In this document: positions 1-7,748 of the stretch, piece by piece
Numbering within the stretch: the first letter of the stretch is position 1
Layout: each line of letters opens with the position of its first letter
Origin: Tannerella sp.
Lineage (GTDB): Bacteria > Bacteroidota > Bacteroidia > Bacteroidales > Tannerellaceae
NCBI GenBank assembly: GCA_031283785.1
Contig: JAITBC010000219.1
Span: 1 to 12,505, forward strand
DNA: 12,505 nt
Reading direction: 5' to 3'
Made by a program: the position numbers and the translations under genes
Notes under the pieces: generated by a model
What the model saw: the letters and a program-made list of their open reading frames with translations, nothing else
What the model was told of the DNA's origin: nothing
Databases searched by the model: none

Positions 1-176
1 AAAAGCAGAATTATTTGTGTAAGACATGTGGGCGTCAGTTTATTGGCAATCATGCCCTGCAATACAAAGGATGTCATTCAGACCTGACAGAGAAGATATC
101 ACTGATGCCTGTTCGCGGCACAGGCATCAGTGATATCGCGGCAATAGAGAAAATCAGCATCAAAAAAGTGTTGTCC
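1..176 (+). mobile_element. IS1-family insertion sequence remnant
   Basis: The translation before about position 176 carries the IS1 InsA-type zinc-ribbon signature (KQNYLCKTCGRQF beginning at position 3, then HALQYKGCHS) and the helix-turn-helix region ending IKKVLS. This matches what I know of IS1-family transposases in Bacteroidetes. The match stops abruptly near 174-182, where the protein turns into a fibronectin/Ig-type sequence. No IS1 terminal inverted repeat or target-site duplication is visible at that junction, so this is a truncated copy whose left part lies outside the window. Confidence 0.65.
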
Positions 177-503
177 TGGGTTACCGCGTTCAATGATTGT
201 GGAGATGTAGAGTCTGAAAAAATCACTTTCACGCCGACCTGTCCGTCAACCGTAACTTCCGTAACGGTCTCCCCTTCTTCGGCGTCTGTCGAAAAAGGGA
301 AGACGCAACAGTTCACGGCAACGGTAGCCGGCACAGGCGACCCCGCCCGGACGGTCACGTGGAGCGTCTCCGGCAACCTCGTCCACCTCGAGGAAGCAAA
401 CGCCACCGAAGCGGTGATCAACCGGCTTCAACGTGGAATATACATCGTAAAGATTGTCATGGAAGGAAACAAAATCGAAATGCGGAAAGTCCTCATAAAA
501 TAG
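3..503 (+). pseudogene. IS1 transposase fragment fused to Big_2/T9SS sorting tail (5' partial)
   Basis: The frame is already open at the window's left edge, so the 5' end is missing; the first possible internal start is a TTG at 15. Residues numbered from that TTG fall into three pieces. Residues 1-54 match the zinc-ribbon and helix-turn-helix half of an IS1-family transposase (InsA-like): CKTCGRQF with the second cysteine pair, then RGTGISDIAAIEKISIKKVLS. Residues about 56-118 read like the end of a fibronectin-type repeat (VTAFNDCG) and then a bacterial Ig-like Big_2 domain (VTVSPSSASVEKGKTQQFTA, ending TVTWSV). Residues about 119-162 are the second half of a T9SS type A sorting domain (SGNLVHLEE, GIYIVKI, ending KVLIK). 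The DDE catalytic part of the transposase is absent and Big_2 is cut short. I read this as the remnant of a secreted surface protein gene joined to an IS1 fragment by deletion or recombination. Whether it is expressed is unknown. Confidence 0.7.
95..137. repeat. Perfect 18-bp inverted repeat, 7-nt loop
   Basis: The left arm GATATCACTGATGCCTGT (95-112) is the exact reverse complement of the right arm at 120-137, separated by TCGCGGC (113-119). It lies inside the helix-turn-helix coding part of the IS1 fragment, covering ISLMPVRGTGISDI. There is no T-tract after it, so it is not an intrinsic terminator. The right arm encodes the expected family sequence (GTGISDI), while the left arm has an atypical proline, which suggests the left arm was rewritten from the right. 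Confidence 0.9.
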
Positions 504-516
504 TCATATTTGATAC

Positions 517-578
517 TTTTTACACGGGGAAAGGCGGACCGTCGGAGGTTCGCCTTTTCCCGTGTAAAAACTTTTTTT
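517..578 (+). terminator. Rho-independent terminator, 24-bp stem
   Basis: The arm at 517-540 pairs with 547-570 over 24 positions; the two imperfect positions can form G-U pairs. The loop is six bases (541-546). The stem is followed by C and seven Ts (572-578). The stem base is T-rich on the left and A-rich on the right, so it could also act for leftward transcripts. It ends the chimeric gene that stops at 503 and insulates the promoter at 590-621. Confidence 0.9.
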
Positions 579-589
579 CATTGCATGCG

Positions 590-621
590 CTTGGAGATCG
601 CACGATTTTCATGTAATTTTG
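590..621 (+). promoter_or_regulatory. Bacteroidetes-type promoter for the nagB-like gene
   Basis: TAATTTTG at 614-621 matches the Bacteroidetes -7 consensus TAnnTTTG exactly. A CTTG at 590-593, 20 nt upstream, is a near match to the -33 TTTG element. Transcription would start near 628, leaving a leader of about 30 nt before the ATG at 660. The gene-free stretch 504-659 otherwise holds only the terminator at 517-578. Confidence 0.6.
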
Positions 622-659
622 CAACTTCAATAACAAGATATTTTTAAACTTGATTAGTT

Positions 660-2648
660 ATGAGAAAAAATTTAAGTTCACAAATAACGCTTACTCGTAT
701 TTCCGAAAAATATTACAAGCCTGAAAACGAGTATGAATACAGCGTTCTTACACGTTTTGAAAAAATTCCCGCACACATTTACGCATCCATGGATGAAGCC
801 TCGCTGGAAATTGCCCGTGAAATAGCCGGAGAAATACAAAACCGGCAAAAAACGAACAAAAAGTTTGTATTTGTTGTTCCGGGCGGACGTTCTCCGCATA
901 CGCTATTCCAACATCTTATCAATATCCACAAAAAAGAAAAACTGAGCTTCAAAAACGTAATCGTTTTTTTACTTTACGAGTTCTTTCCGCTCACGAATGT
1001 GGTAAACAGCAATTTACGCCAGTTGCAGGAAGCGTTCCTGAATCATGTCGATATTCCAGAAGAAAATATTTTTTATCCCGACGGTTTCATAAACAAAAAC
1101 GACATATCCGATTTTTGCGAGAAATATGAGAAAAAGATAAAAGACGCCGGAGGTATCGACTATATGCTTCTGGGGATAGGAATGGCCGGGACAATCGGCT
1201 TTAACAGCGCCGGAGCATCTATGAATTCACGAACTCACCTTATTCTTATGGACAACATTTCACGCAAAGAATCGGCACAATTATTCAGTTCGCCGGAAAA
1301 CGTTCCCGCCGGAGTTATCACCATGGGACTGAGAACCATCATGGATGCAAAGACGGTTGTGCTGATATCGTGGGGTGAGAGTAAGGCAGCGATTGTTAAG
1401 AAGACAATTGAAGGACCGGTTTCGGACGCCCTGCCTGCGACGTGCCTGCAGAATCATTCCAATGCAAAAATAATTATTGATCTGTCGTCAGCATATAATT
1501 TGACCCGAATAAGCCATCCGTGGTTAGTTACAAATTGCGAATGGGACAACAAACTGATACGGCGCGCAATTGTATGGTTGTGCCAAATCACCGGTAAACC
1601 CATTCTTAAATTAACCAACAAAGATTACAGCGAACACAGCCTGGGCGAATTATTGGCTATATACGGCTCGGCATACAATGTTAATATCAAAATATTCAAT
1701 GACATACAGCATACCATTACCGGTTGGCCGGGGGGTAAGCCGAATGCCGACGATTCAAACCGTCCCGAACGCGCCAAACCTTATCCGAAAAAAATCATCG
1801 TGTTCAGTCCGCATCCCGACGATGATGTGATATCAATGGGCGGCACATTCCGCCGGCTGTGCGACCAGCATCATGATGTACATGTTGCATATCAAACATC
1901 CGGCAACATTGCCGTAGGCGACGAAGAAGTCATACGTTACTGTGACTACCTGCGCGATGTAAATGAGAAATATTCCCCTAAAGACAATAAAATAAAATCA
2001 AAAGCGGAAGACATCATAAACTACCTCCGCTACGAAAAAAAAGAAGACGGCAATCCGGAACATCCCGACGTACTGTTCATGAAAGGTACGATCCGCCGGG
2101 AGGAAGCGCGTCACGCAAGCCGCTATTCGGGTCTTAAAGATGAGAATATCCACTTCCTCGACTTGCCGTTTTACGAAACCGGATTAGTAAAGAAAAAATC
2201 GCTGAGCGAGGATGACGTCGAAATTGTTAAAAAACTGCTGCTCGAAGTGAAACCGGACCAGATATTTGTAGCCGGCGACCTCGCCGACCCCCATGGAACA
2301 CATAAAGTCTGTCTCGACGCCGTATTGGCAGCTATCGATGAGGAGAAAGACCTATTATGGATGAAAAATTGCCGGGTATGGATGTATCGCGGAGCATGGG
2401 CTGAATGGGAGATGGATCATATCGAAATGGCCGTACCGATAAGTCCCGAAGAGCTGCGCCACAAACGGAACGCAATTCTTAAACATCAGTCGCAGGCCGA
2501 AAGCGCCCCTTTCCTCGGCGATGACGAGCGTCTGTTCTGGCAACGTGCCGAAGACCGTAACCGCGCTACGGCCGAAATATACAAACAACTTGGCCTTGCC
2601 TCGTACGAAGCGATAGAGGCGTTTGTTCGATATATCCCTATTCAATGA
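660..2648 (+). CDS. nagB: NagB-like domain fused to PIG-L (LmbE) deacetylase
   Basis: This 662-aa cytoplasmic-looking protein has two parts. Residues about 20-290 resemble glucosamine-6-phosphate deaminase/isomerase (PGGRSPH at 74-80). Residues about 376-560 form a PIG-L/LmbE-type zinc deacetylase domain with SPHPDDD (383-389) and the second metal motif HGTH (545-548). The pairing suggests amino-sugar handling, with N-deacetylation by the PIG-L part. The NagB part does not keep the classical catalytic residues: the DEY motif is YEF (106-108), and the loop that normally reads DGHIAFNE is AGTIGFNS (176-183). The acid/base Asp, His and Glu are therefore missing. From memory, long Bacteroides homologues annotated as NagB share the fusion and part of this divergence, so 'glucosamine-6-phosphate deaminase' is a label rather than a shown activity. 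The ATG start fits the promoter at 590-621. It is followed after 21 nt by the transporter gene, probably as one transcript. Confidence 0.85.
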   Translation: MRKNLSSQITLTRISEKYYKPENEYEYSVLTRFEKIPAHIYASMDEASLEIAREIAGEIQNRQKTNKKFVFVVPGGRSPHTLFQHLINIHKKEKLSFKNVIVFLLYEFFPLTNVVNSNLRQLQEAFLNHVDIPEENIFYPDGFINKNDISDFCEKYEKKIKDAGGIDYMLLGIGMAGTIGFNSAGASMNSRTHLILMDNISRKESAQLFSSPENVPAGVITMGLRTIMDAKTVVLISWGESKAAIVKKTIEGPVSDALPATCLQNHSNAKIIIDLSSAYNLTRISHPWLVTNCEWDNKLIRRAIVWLCQITGKPILKLTNKDYSEHSLGELLAIYGSAYNVNIKIFNDIQHTITGWPGGKPNADDSNRPERAKPYPKKIIVFSPHPDDDVISMGGTFRRLCDQHHDVHVAYQTSGNIAVGDEEVIRYCDYLRDVNEKYSPKDNKIKSKAEDIINYLRYEKKEDGNPEHPDVLFMKGTIRREEARHASRYSGLKDENIHFLDLPFYETGLVKKKSLSEDDVEIVKKLLLEVKPDQIFVAGDLADPHGTHKVCLDAVLAAIDEEKDLLWMKNCRVWMYRGAWAEWEMDHIEMAVPISPEELRHKRNAILKHQSQAESAPFLGDDERLFWQRAEDRNRATAEIYKQLGLASYEAIEAFVRYIPIQ

Positions 2649-2669
2649 CAAATGCCCGTTAACAAATAA

Positions 2670-3560
2670 ATGTTGAAATTTATAAAAGACTGGATACTTC
2701 CGATCGCAATGATAACCGGTGCGCTGACCCATAATTGGGTCAGCCGCCTTTCTTTTTTGACGCCTTTCCTGCTCTTTGTCATGCTGCTTCTGACATTTTG
2801 CAAGATTTCTTTTAAAGACATCCGGATTCATCCGGCACATCTGTGGCTGTTGCTCGTTCAACTGGCGACAAGTATCGGACTGTATTATTTACTGCTTCCG
2901 TTCGACGATGTAATCGCTCAGGGTGCAATGCTGTGCGTAATTGTACCTACGGCAACGGCAGCAGCCGTGATAACCGGCATGCTCGGCGGAAATGTCGGCT
3001 TTCTCACCACATACGTACTTTTCTGTAACATCGCCGTAGCAGTAGCCGTTCCAATTTATTTCTCCCTTATAGGCGCACGCGAAGAAATGCCGTTTATCCA
3101 ATCGGTGTGGTATATTTGCCGGAAAGTATTCCCCATATTAATATTCCCGCTGTTTGTTGCGATAGTTTTAAGATATTGGATACCTAAAGCCCACAAAGCG
3201 CTGCTTAATATACCAAAACTGGCATTTTACCTGTGGGCGGGAGCATTGACTGTTGTAACGGGAAACACCGTGAATTTCATGATTAACAGGGATAATACGG
3301 CATACGAAACGGAAACCGGACTGCTAATAGTATCGCTTGTTCTGTGTTGTCTGCAGTTCATCGTCGGAAGACGGATCGGGAAACATTACGGAGACCCGAT
3401 ATCTTCGGGTCAGGGCCTCGGACAAAAAAATACGATCCTCGCTATCTGGATGGCACAGACATACCTGCACCCACTAACAGCTATCGCCCCAGCCGGATAT
3501 ATCCTGTGGCAAAACATCATCAACTCCTACCAGCTCTACAAAAAAAGAAAAGAGGTATAG
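2670..3560 (+). CDS. BASS-family (bile acid:sodium symporter-like) transporter
   Basis: A 296-aa integral membrane protein with about nine to ten hydrophobic segments spread from residue 5 to 285. Two regions recall the crossing-helix motifs of the bile acid:sodium symporter fold: P93-TATAAAVITGMLGGN-108 in the first half and GLGQKNTILAIW (249-260) followed by P268 and NIINS in the second half. The real substrate is unknown; bacterial members carry organic anions or small metabolites with sodium. A short charged tail (KKRKEV) ends the protein. The gene starts 21 nt after the NagB-like gene with no promoter between, so co-transcription is likely and the cargo may relate to amino-sugar metabolism, although that is inference. 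A different family such as AEC is less likely because of the GQKN region. Confidence 0.7.
   Translation: MLKFIKDWILPIAMITGALTHNWVSRLSFLTPFLLFVMLLLTFCKISFKDIRIHPAHLWLLLVQLATSIGLYYLLLPFDDVIAQGAMLCVIVPTATAAAVITGMLGGNVGFLTTYVLFCNIAVAVAVPIYFSLIGAREEMPFIQSVWYICRKVFPILIFPLFVAIVLRYWIPKAHKALLNIPKLAFYLWAGALTVVTGNTVNFMINRDNTAYETETGLLIVSLVLCCLQFIVGRRIGKHYGDPISSGQGLGQKNTILAIWMAQTYLHPLTAIAPAGYILWQNIINSYQLYKKRKEV
2723..2759 (+). promoter_or_regulatory. Terminator-like hairpin inside the transporter 5' coding region
   Basis: GCTGACCC (2723-2730) and GGGTCAGC (2737-2744) form a perfect 8-bp GC-rich stem with the loop ATAATT. A pyrimidine-rich stretch with six Ts follows, ending near 2759. The hairpin starts about 50 nt after the start codon, so it could attenuate the downstream gene or simply be a coding coincidence. 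Confidence 0.35.
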
Positions 3561-3569
3561 CACCGATTT

Positions 3570-4163
3570 TCAGCCTGCCGACGGCGAATAAAAAGATTGA
3601 ATTTTTTTCAGTTCCCGATATAATCGTTGAATGGGAAGTCCCATTATGTTATAAAATGAACCTTCTATGCTACGCACGCCGATATAACCGATCCATTCCT
3701 GTATGCCGTAAGCGCCGGCTTTGTCGAAAGGGTCGTACCGGTCAACATAATATTCGATTTCTTCGTCGGCAAGTACGTCAAAATCGACTGTTGAGATAAC
3801 GGAGAATCCCGTTCTTTCAGCGACAGTCGTAAGCGCTACCGCTGTTATGACCTGATGTTTTCGTCCCGACAGACGTCGAAGCATACGTATGGCGTCTTCC
3901 CTGTCTGCCGGTTTTTCTAATATATCGCCGTCAAGTACTACAACAGTGTCGGCCGTTATGATAAGTTCATCGGGTTTCATTGTTGCAAGATAGGCATCCG
4001 CTTTTTTCCGGGCAAGGTAAGCCGGTACTTCATCCGGCGGGGTATCCTGCGGGAACGTTTCATCAATGTCCGATATTACACGAACCTCAAAATCCATATC
4101 CAGACCCTTCAACAACTCTTTCCGACGAGGAGAGTTTGATGCCAATATTATCTTATAATTCAT
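3570..4163 (-). CDS. maf: Maf-like nucleoside triphosphate pyrophosphatase (dTTP/UTP type)
   Basis: A 197-aa soluble protein of the Maf/YhdE family, which hydrolyses dTTP, UTP and modified nucleotides to monophosphates and so keeps them out of DNA and RNA. Family motifs appear in order: ASNSPRRKELL near the N-terminus (8-18), ITADTVVVLDG (69-79) with the catalytic aspartate D72, EKP then LSGRKHQVITAV (98-109), FDKAGAYGIQEW (146-157) and NIMGLP (172-177). The GAYGIQ form points to the dTTP/UTP subgroup rather than the m7GTP subgroup. An upstream in-frame ATG at 4208 would add 15 residues, but these fall in the divergent promoter region and lie outside the conserved N-terminus, so the ATG at 4163 is chosen. 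The gene converges on the transporter gene with only 9 nt between stop codons. Confidence 0.92.
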   Translation of the reverse strand: MNYKIILASNSPRRKELLKGLDMDFEVRVISDIDETFPQDTPPDEVPAYLARKKADAYLATMKPDELIITADTVVVLDGDILEKPADREDAIRMLRRLSGRKHQVITAVALTTVAERTGFSVISTVDFDVLADEEIEYYVDRYDPFDKAGAYGIQEWIGYIGVRSIEGSFYNIMGLPIQRLYRELKKIQSFYSPSAG

Positions 4164-4195
4164 AACCGCCTGAAAAATTACAGTAAAATCCGCTG

Positions 4196-4203
4196 CAAAT
4201 CTA
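4196..4203 (-). promoter_or_regulatory. Candidate -7 box for maf
   Basis: On the minus strand this reads TAGATTTG, an exact TAnnTTTG match, placing a start site roughly 25 nt before the chosen maf ATG. No good TTTG is seen at the -33 spacing, so the call rests on one box. A start here would also exclude the longer ATG at 4208, in agreement with the chosen start. Confidence 0.35.
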
Positions 4204-4214
4204 AACAAAATTTC

Positions 4215-4222
4215 TATATTTG
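4215..4222 (+). promoter_or_regulatory. Candidate -7 box for the peptidase operon
   Basis: TATATTTG matches TAnnTTTG exactly and lies 31 nt before the ATG at 4254, so transcription would begin near 4229. The -33 position holds only a weak GCTG. The box is 11 nt from the opposing maf -7 box, so the two divergent promoters would compete for polymerase. Confidence 0.5.
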
Positions 4223-4253
4223 CGTCTTGTATGGTTTTATTTAAAACTTTATT

Positions 4254-6365
4254 ATGATGAAAAAAATAATTGCAGTAATTTCTATGGTATTAATGATTGC
4301 CTGCAACGGCACGAAACAACAAAATGACGGGAGCGACCCGAAAAGTTCTCCTGAGGCTTTTCACATCGGAAAGCCGGACGTAAAGATTGAGAACGGACGA
4401 ATGACGCCGGAGGTATTATGGGCGTTCGGACGTATCGGGAATGTATGCGTTTCTCCCGACGGACGGCGTGTTGCTTATACGGTAACATACTACAGTATTC
4501 CTGAGAATAAAAGTAATTCGGAAATTTATATAATGGATACGGACGGTGAAAATAAAAAGCAACTCACGGCGACCGCTGCACGGGAAGGTGCGCTGACCTG
4601 GATTCCTTCGGGGAAGGCAATTGCTTTTTTACGTGACGGAAAATTATGGAATATAGACCCGGATACGGGAAACGAGACGCAGGTATCCGATATAAAAGAG
4701 TCGATTGACGGGTTTATCTATGCACCGACAAATGATAAAATACTGCTTGTCATATCCACAAAGCTGGAAAAATGTACGGGTGCGGAGATATATGGCGACC
4801 TCGACAAAACGAACGCTTATATCTATGACGATTTGATGTACCGTCACTGGGATTCTTGGAAAGACGGCAACTATAACCATATTTATGTGGGTGATATCCG
4901 GTCGGGTAAGGTGACGGCAGCGGAAGATATCATGCCGGATGAACCTTATGATTCACCGCTGAAGCATTTTGGAGGAATGGAGGAAATTGTCTGGAGCCCG
5001 GATGGAACAACGATTGTTTATACGTGTAAAAAGTTAACGGGAAAAGAATATGCATTCCGGACGAACTCGAACCTGTATGCGTATGATGTAAAAAGCAAAC
5101 AGACACGACTGCTTACGCCGGATATGCCGGGGTATGATAAAAATCCGCTATTCTCGCCGGACGGCACGAAGTTGACGTGGTTGAGTATGAAACGCGCCGG
5201 ATTTGAAGCGGATAAGGAACGTATCATGGTGATGGACTGGCCTGACGGCGGCTTGACGATGAGAGATGTTTCGGAAGCGCTGGATGCCAGTCCCGGCTCC
5301 ATACAATGGACTGCCGACGGTCGCGCCATGTATCTCACAGCACCTTATAAAGAAGCGAATCAAATTTATAAGATGGATTTGACGACCGGCGATATCCGGC
5401 AAATTACCGACGGGAATCATGACTACCAAAGCGTACAGATAGCCGGTGACGCTCTCATTGCAAGCCGTACGACGTTAGTCAACCCGGCGGAGATATACCG
5501 TGTTAATCCTGCTGACGGGACAGGCGAGGAAATTTCTTTTATAAACAAAGATTTGCTGGATAAAATCGATTCTCCCGTATTTGAGAAACGTTTTGTGACG
5601 ACAACCGACAACAAACAGATGGTAACGTGGATCGTTTATCCGCCATCGTTCGACAAATCCAAAAAGTATCCGGCGCTTTTAATATGTACGGGCGGACCTC
5701 AGGGCGTCTTAGGCCCGTCATTCAGCTATCGGTGGAATTATATGTTAATGGCGGCGCAAGGATATGTTGTCGTTATCCCTGCACGTCGCGGCACGTCCGG
5801 CTCCGGACAGGAATGGTGCGATGCCATATCAAAAAATCACGGCACACAGGAGGAACAGGATTTATTGTCTGCTATTGATGCCGTATCAAAAGAGCCGTGG
5901 ATCGATGAAAACCGCATCGGCGCAACCGGCGCCAGCTACGGCGGATATTCCGTCTTCCATCTGGCAGGTACTCACCGGGGGCGTTTCAAAGCGTTCCTGG
6001 CACATTGCGGCATTTTTCACATGGAATTTATGTATTCTACAACGGAAGAGATGTTTTTCGAAGAATGGGAAACGGGCGGCGCACCATGGGACAAGGAAAA
6101 TAAAACAGCACAAAACTCTTATGCCCATTCTCCGCATTTACTTGTGAAAAACTGGGACACGCCTATCATGATTGTACATGGAGAGCGGGATTTCCGCGTA
6201 CCGTATTCGCAAGGGATGGCTGCTTTTAATACCGCCCGGATGCTGGGTGTGGAAAGCCGGCTGTTGATTTTTCCCGCAGAAACCCACTGGGTGCTAAGTC
6301 CACAGAATGCAATTGTCTGGCAACGTGAATTTTTCGCATGGTTCGACAAATATTTGAAGAAATAA
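4254..6365 (+). CDS. S9 family prolyl-oligopeptidase-type peptidase, DPP5-like lipoprotein
   Basis: A 703-aa protein with a lipoprotein signal peptide (MMKKIIAVISMVLMIAC, lipidated Cys17), so it is probably anchored in the envelope. Residues about 55-430 form a beta-propeller with repeated SPDG/DG-type blades (for example 67-70, 248-251 and 301-304). Residues about 445-703 form the alpha/beta-hydrolase domain. The catalytic triad is visible: Ser561 in GASYGG, Asp646 in GERDFRVP and His678 in AETHWV. The domain order and the Ser-Asp-His spacing (85 and 32 residues) resemble Porphyromonas gingivalis DPP5, which releases dipeptides from peptide N-termini with hydrophobic preference; that match is from memory. 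ATGATG gives two adjacent starts and the first is used. This is the first gene of a four-gene operon. The following M20 dipeptidase, 16 nt away, could cleave the dipeptides it makes. Confidence 0.9.
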   Translation: MMKKIIAVISMVLMIACNGTKQQNDGSDPKSSPEAFHIGKPDVKIENGRMTPEVLWAFGRIGNVCVSPDGRRVAYTVTYYSIPENKSNSEIYIMDTDGENKKQLTATAAREGALTWIPSGKAIAFLRDGKLWNIDPDTGNETQVSDIKESIDGFIYAPTNDKILLVISTKLEKCTGAEIYGDLDKTNAYIYDDLMYRHWDSWKDGNYNHIYVGDIRSGKVTAAEDIMPDEPYDSPLKHFGGMEEIVWSPDGTTIVYTCKKLTGKEYAFRTNSNLYAYDVKSKQTRLLTPDMPGYDKNPLFSPDGTKLTWLSMKRAGFEADKERIMVMDWPDGGLTMRDVSEALDASPGSIQWTADGRAMYLTAPYKEANQIYKMDLTTGDIRQITDGNHDYQSVQIAGDALIASRTTLVNPAEIYRVNPADGTGEEISFINKDLLDKIDSPVFEKRFVTTTDNKQMVTWIVYPPSFDKSKKYPALLICTGGPQGVLGPSFSYRWNYMLMAAQGYVVVIPARRGTSGSGQEWCDAISKNHGTQEEQDLLSAIDAVSKEPWIDENRIGATGASYGGYSVFHLAGTHRGRFKAFLAHCGIFHMEFMYSTTEEMFFEEWETGGAPWDKENKTAQNSYAHSPHLLVKNWDTPIMIVHGERDFRVPYSQGMAAFNTARMLGVESRLLIFPAETHWVLSPQNAIVWQREFFAWFDKYLKK

Positions 6366-6381
6366 TGTAAGAAATATTTTT

Positions 6382-7737
6382 ATGGAAATAAAATCATACA
6401 TAGAAAAAAACAAAGAACGTTTTCTGGCCGAATGGTTCGAACTGTTGCGCATCCCTTCGGTCAGCTCAAAACAGGAACATAAACGGGATATGACGACCTG
6501 TGCGGAACGCTGGAAGGATCTGTTGTTATCAACCGGCGCAACACGTGCGGAAGTGATGCCGGCGCAAGGCAATCCTGTCGTATATGCCGAAAGAATCATA
6601 TCTCCTGACGCACGAACAGTGCTTGTTTACGGGCATTATGATGTGATGCCTCCCGACCCTGCGGATTTGTGGAAAAGCGATCCTTTCGAGCCGGAAATTC
6701 GTGACGGACGGGTTTATGCCCGCGGCGCCGATGATGATAAGGGACAGTCGATGATACAGGCTAAGGGATTTGAAACGGCGTTGCAGACAGGCATACTCGG
6801 ATGCAATGTCAAATTTATCCTGGAAGGAGAAGAAGAAATCGGCTCGCCAAGTCTGGAAACCTTCTGTGCAGCGAATAAAAAGCTGCTGAACGCCGACATC
6901 ATGCTCGTTTCGGATACAAGCATGATAGGAGAAGATACACCGTCGCTTACAACCGGGCTGAGAGGCTTATCGTACTGGGAAGTAGAGGTGACCGGACCAA
7001 ATCGCGACCTGCATTCAGGCCATTTTGGCGGGGCAGTAGCCAATCCGGCGAATGTGCTGTGCAAGATGATAGCCGGCATTACCGATGCCGACGGACGTAT
7101 TACAATCCCTCATTTCTACGATGATGTGGAGGAACTCTCGGAAAAAGAAAAAGAGATGTTGAATAACGTGCCTTTCGATGACGGGAAATACAGGAAAGCG
7201 CTTGGCGTGGAAGAACTTTTCGGGGAAAAAAACTGTTCGACACTCGAACGGAACAGTTGCCGCCCGTCTTTCGACGTATGCGGGATATGGGGTGGCTATA
7301 CGGGTGAGGGGGCAAAGACCGTCCTTCCTTCAAAAGCTTGTGCAAAGCTGTCCTGCCGCCTTGTCCCCCACCAGGATGCAGATACGATATCACAGCTTTT
7401 TATGGATTATATAAGGAGTGTGACGCCACGATCCGTGAAAGTGAAGATAAAACACAGTCATGGCGGACAGGCGTATGTTTGCCCTGTGGATATTCCGGCA
7501 TATAAGGCGGCGGAAAAGGGTTTTACCGTTGCTTTCGGCAAACAGCCGCTGGCCGTACGCCGCGGCGGAAGTATCCCGATTATCCCGGTATTCGAAAAAA
7601 TACTCGGAATAAAAAGCGTCCTGATGGGCTTCGGCCTGGAACGCAATGCCATTCATTCGCCTAACGAGAGTTTCGGTATTGATATGTTTTATACGGGGAT
7701 AGAAGCGGTGGCGGAATTTTACAGGGAATATAAATAG
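6382..7737 (+). CDS. M20 family metallo-dipeptidase
   Basis: A 451-aa cytoplasmic protein with no signal peptide, related to carnosinase/CNDP-type and other M20 dipeptidases that use two zinc ions. The predicted metal ligands and base are all present: His85 in GHYDV, bridging Asp118 in GADDDKG, base Glu151 and ligand Glu152 in EGEEEIGS, Asp178 in LVSDTS and His425 in AIHSPNE. The dimerisation (lid) domain spans about 195-355 and contains the family motif HSGHFGG (211-217). Length and order are typical and the protein appears intact. It likely hydrolyses dipeptides to free amino acids, a natural next step after the upstream dipeptidyl peptidase. It starts 16 nt after the previous stop and is followed after 11 nt by the next gene. 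Confidence 0.93.
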   Translation: MEIKSYIEKNKERFLAEWFELLRIPSVSSKQEHKRDMTTCAERWKDLLLSTGATRAEVMPAQGNPVVYAERIISPDARTVLVYGHYDVMPPDPADLWKSDPFEPEIRDGRVYARGADDDKGQSMIQAKGFETALQTGILGCNVKFILEGEEEIGSPSLETFCAANKKLLNADIMLVSDTSMIGEDTPSLTTGLRGLSYWEVEVTGPNRDLHSGHFGGAVANPANVLCKMIAGITDADGRITIPHFYDDVEELSEKEKEMLNNVPFDDGKYRKALGVEELFGEKNCSTLERNSCRPSFDVCGIWGGYTGEGAKTVLPSKACAKLSCRLVPHQDADTISQLFMDYIRSVTPRSVKVKIKHSHGGQAYVCPVDIPAYKAAEKGFTVAFGKQPLAVRRGGSIPIIPVFEKILGIKSVLMGFGLERNAIHSPNESFGIDMFYTGIEAVAEFYREYK

Positions 7738-7748
7738 ATCATCTTACT

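Noticed and set aside
359..616. 85-codon plus-strand frame overlapping the chimera and terminator
   Set aside because: It runs through the intrinsic terminator stem and the next promoter and lacks any recognisable feature.
4164..4208. 15-residue N-terminal extension of Maf from the ATG at 4208
   Set aside because: The conserved Maf N-terminus starts at the second ATG (4163), and the extension overlaps the divergent promoter boxes.
5627..6147. Overlapping alternative frames inside the S9 peptidase gene
   Set aside because: They are shadows of a gene with a complete catalytic triad and show no domain features of their own.
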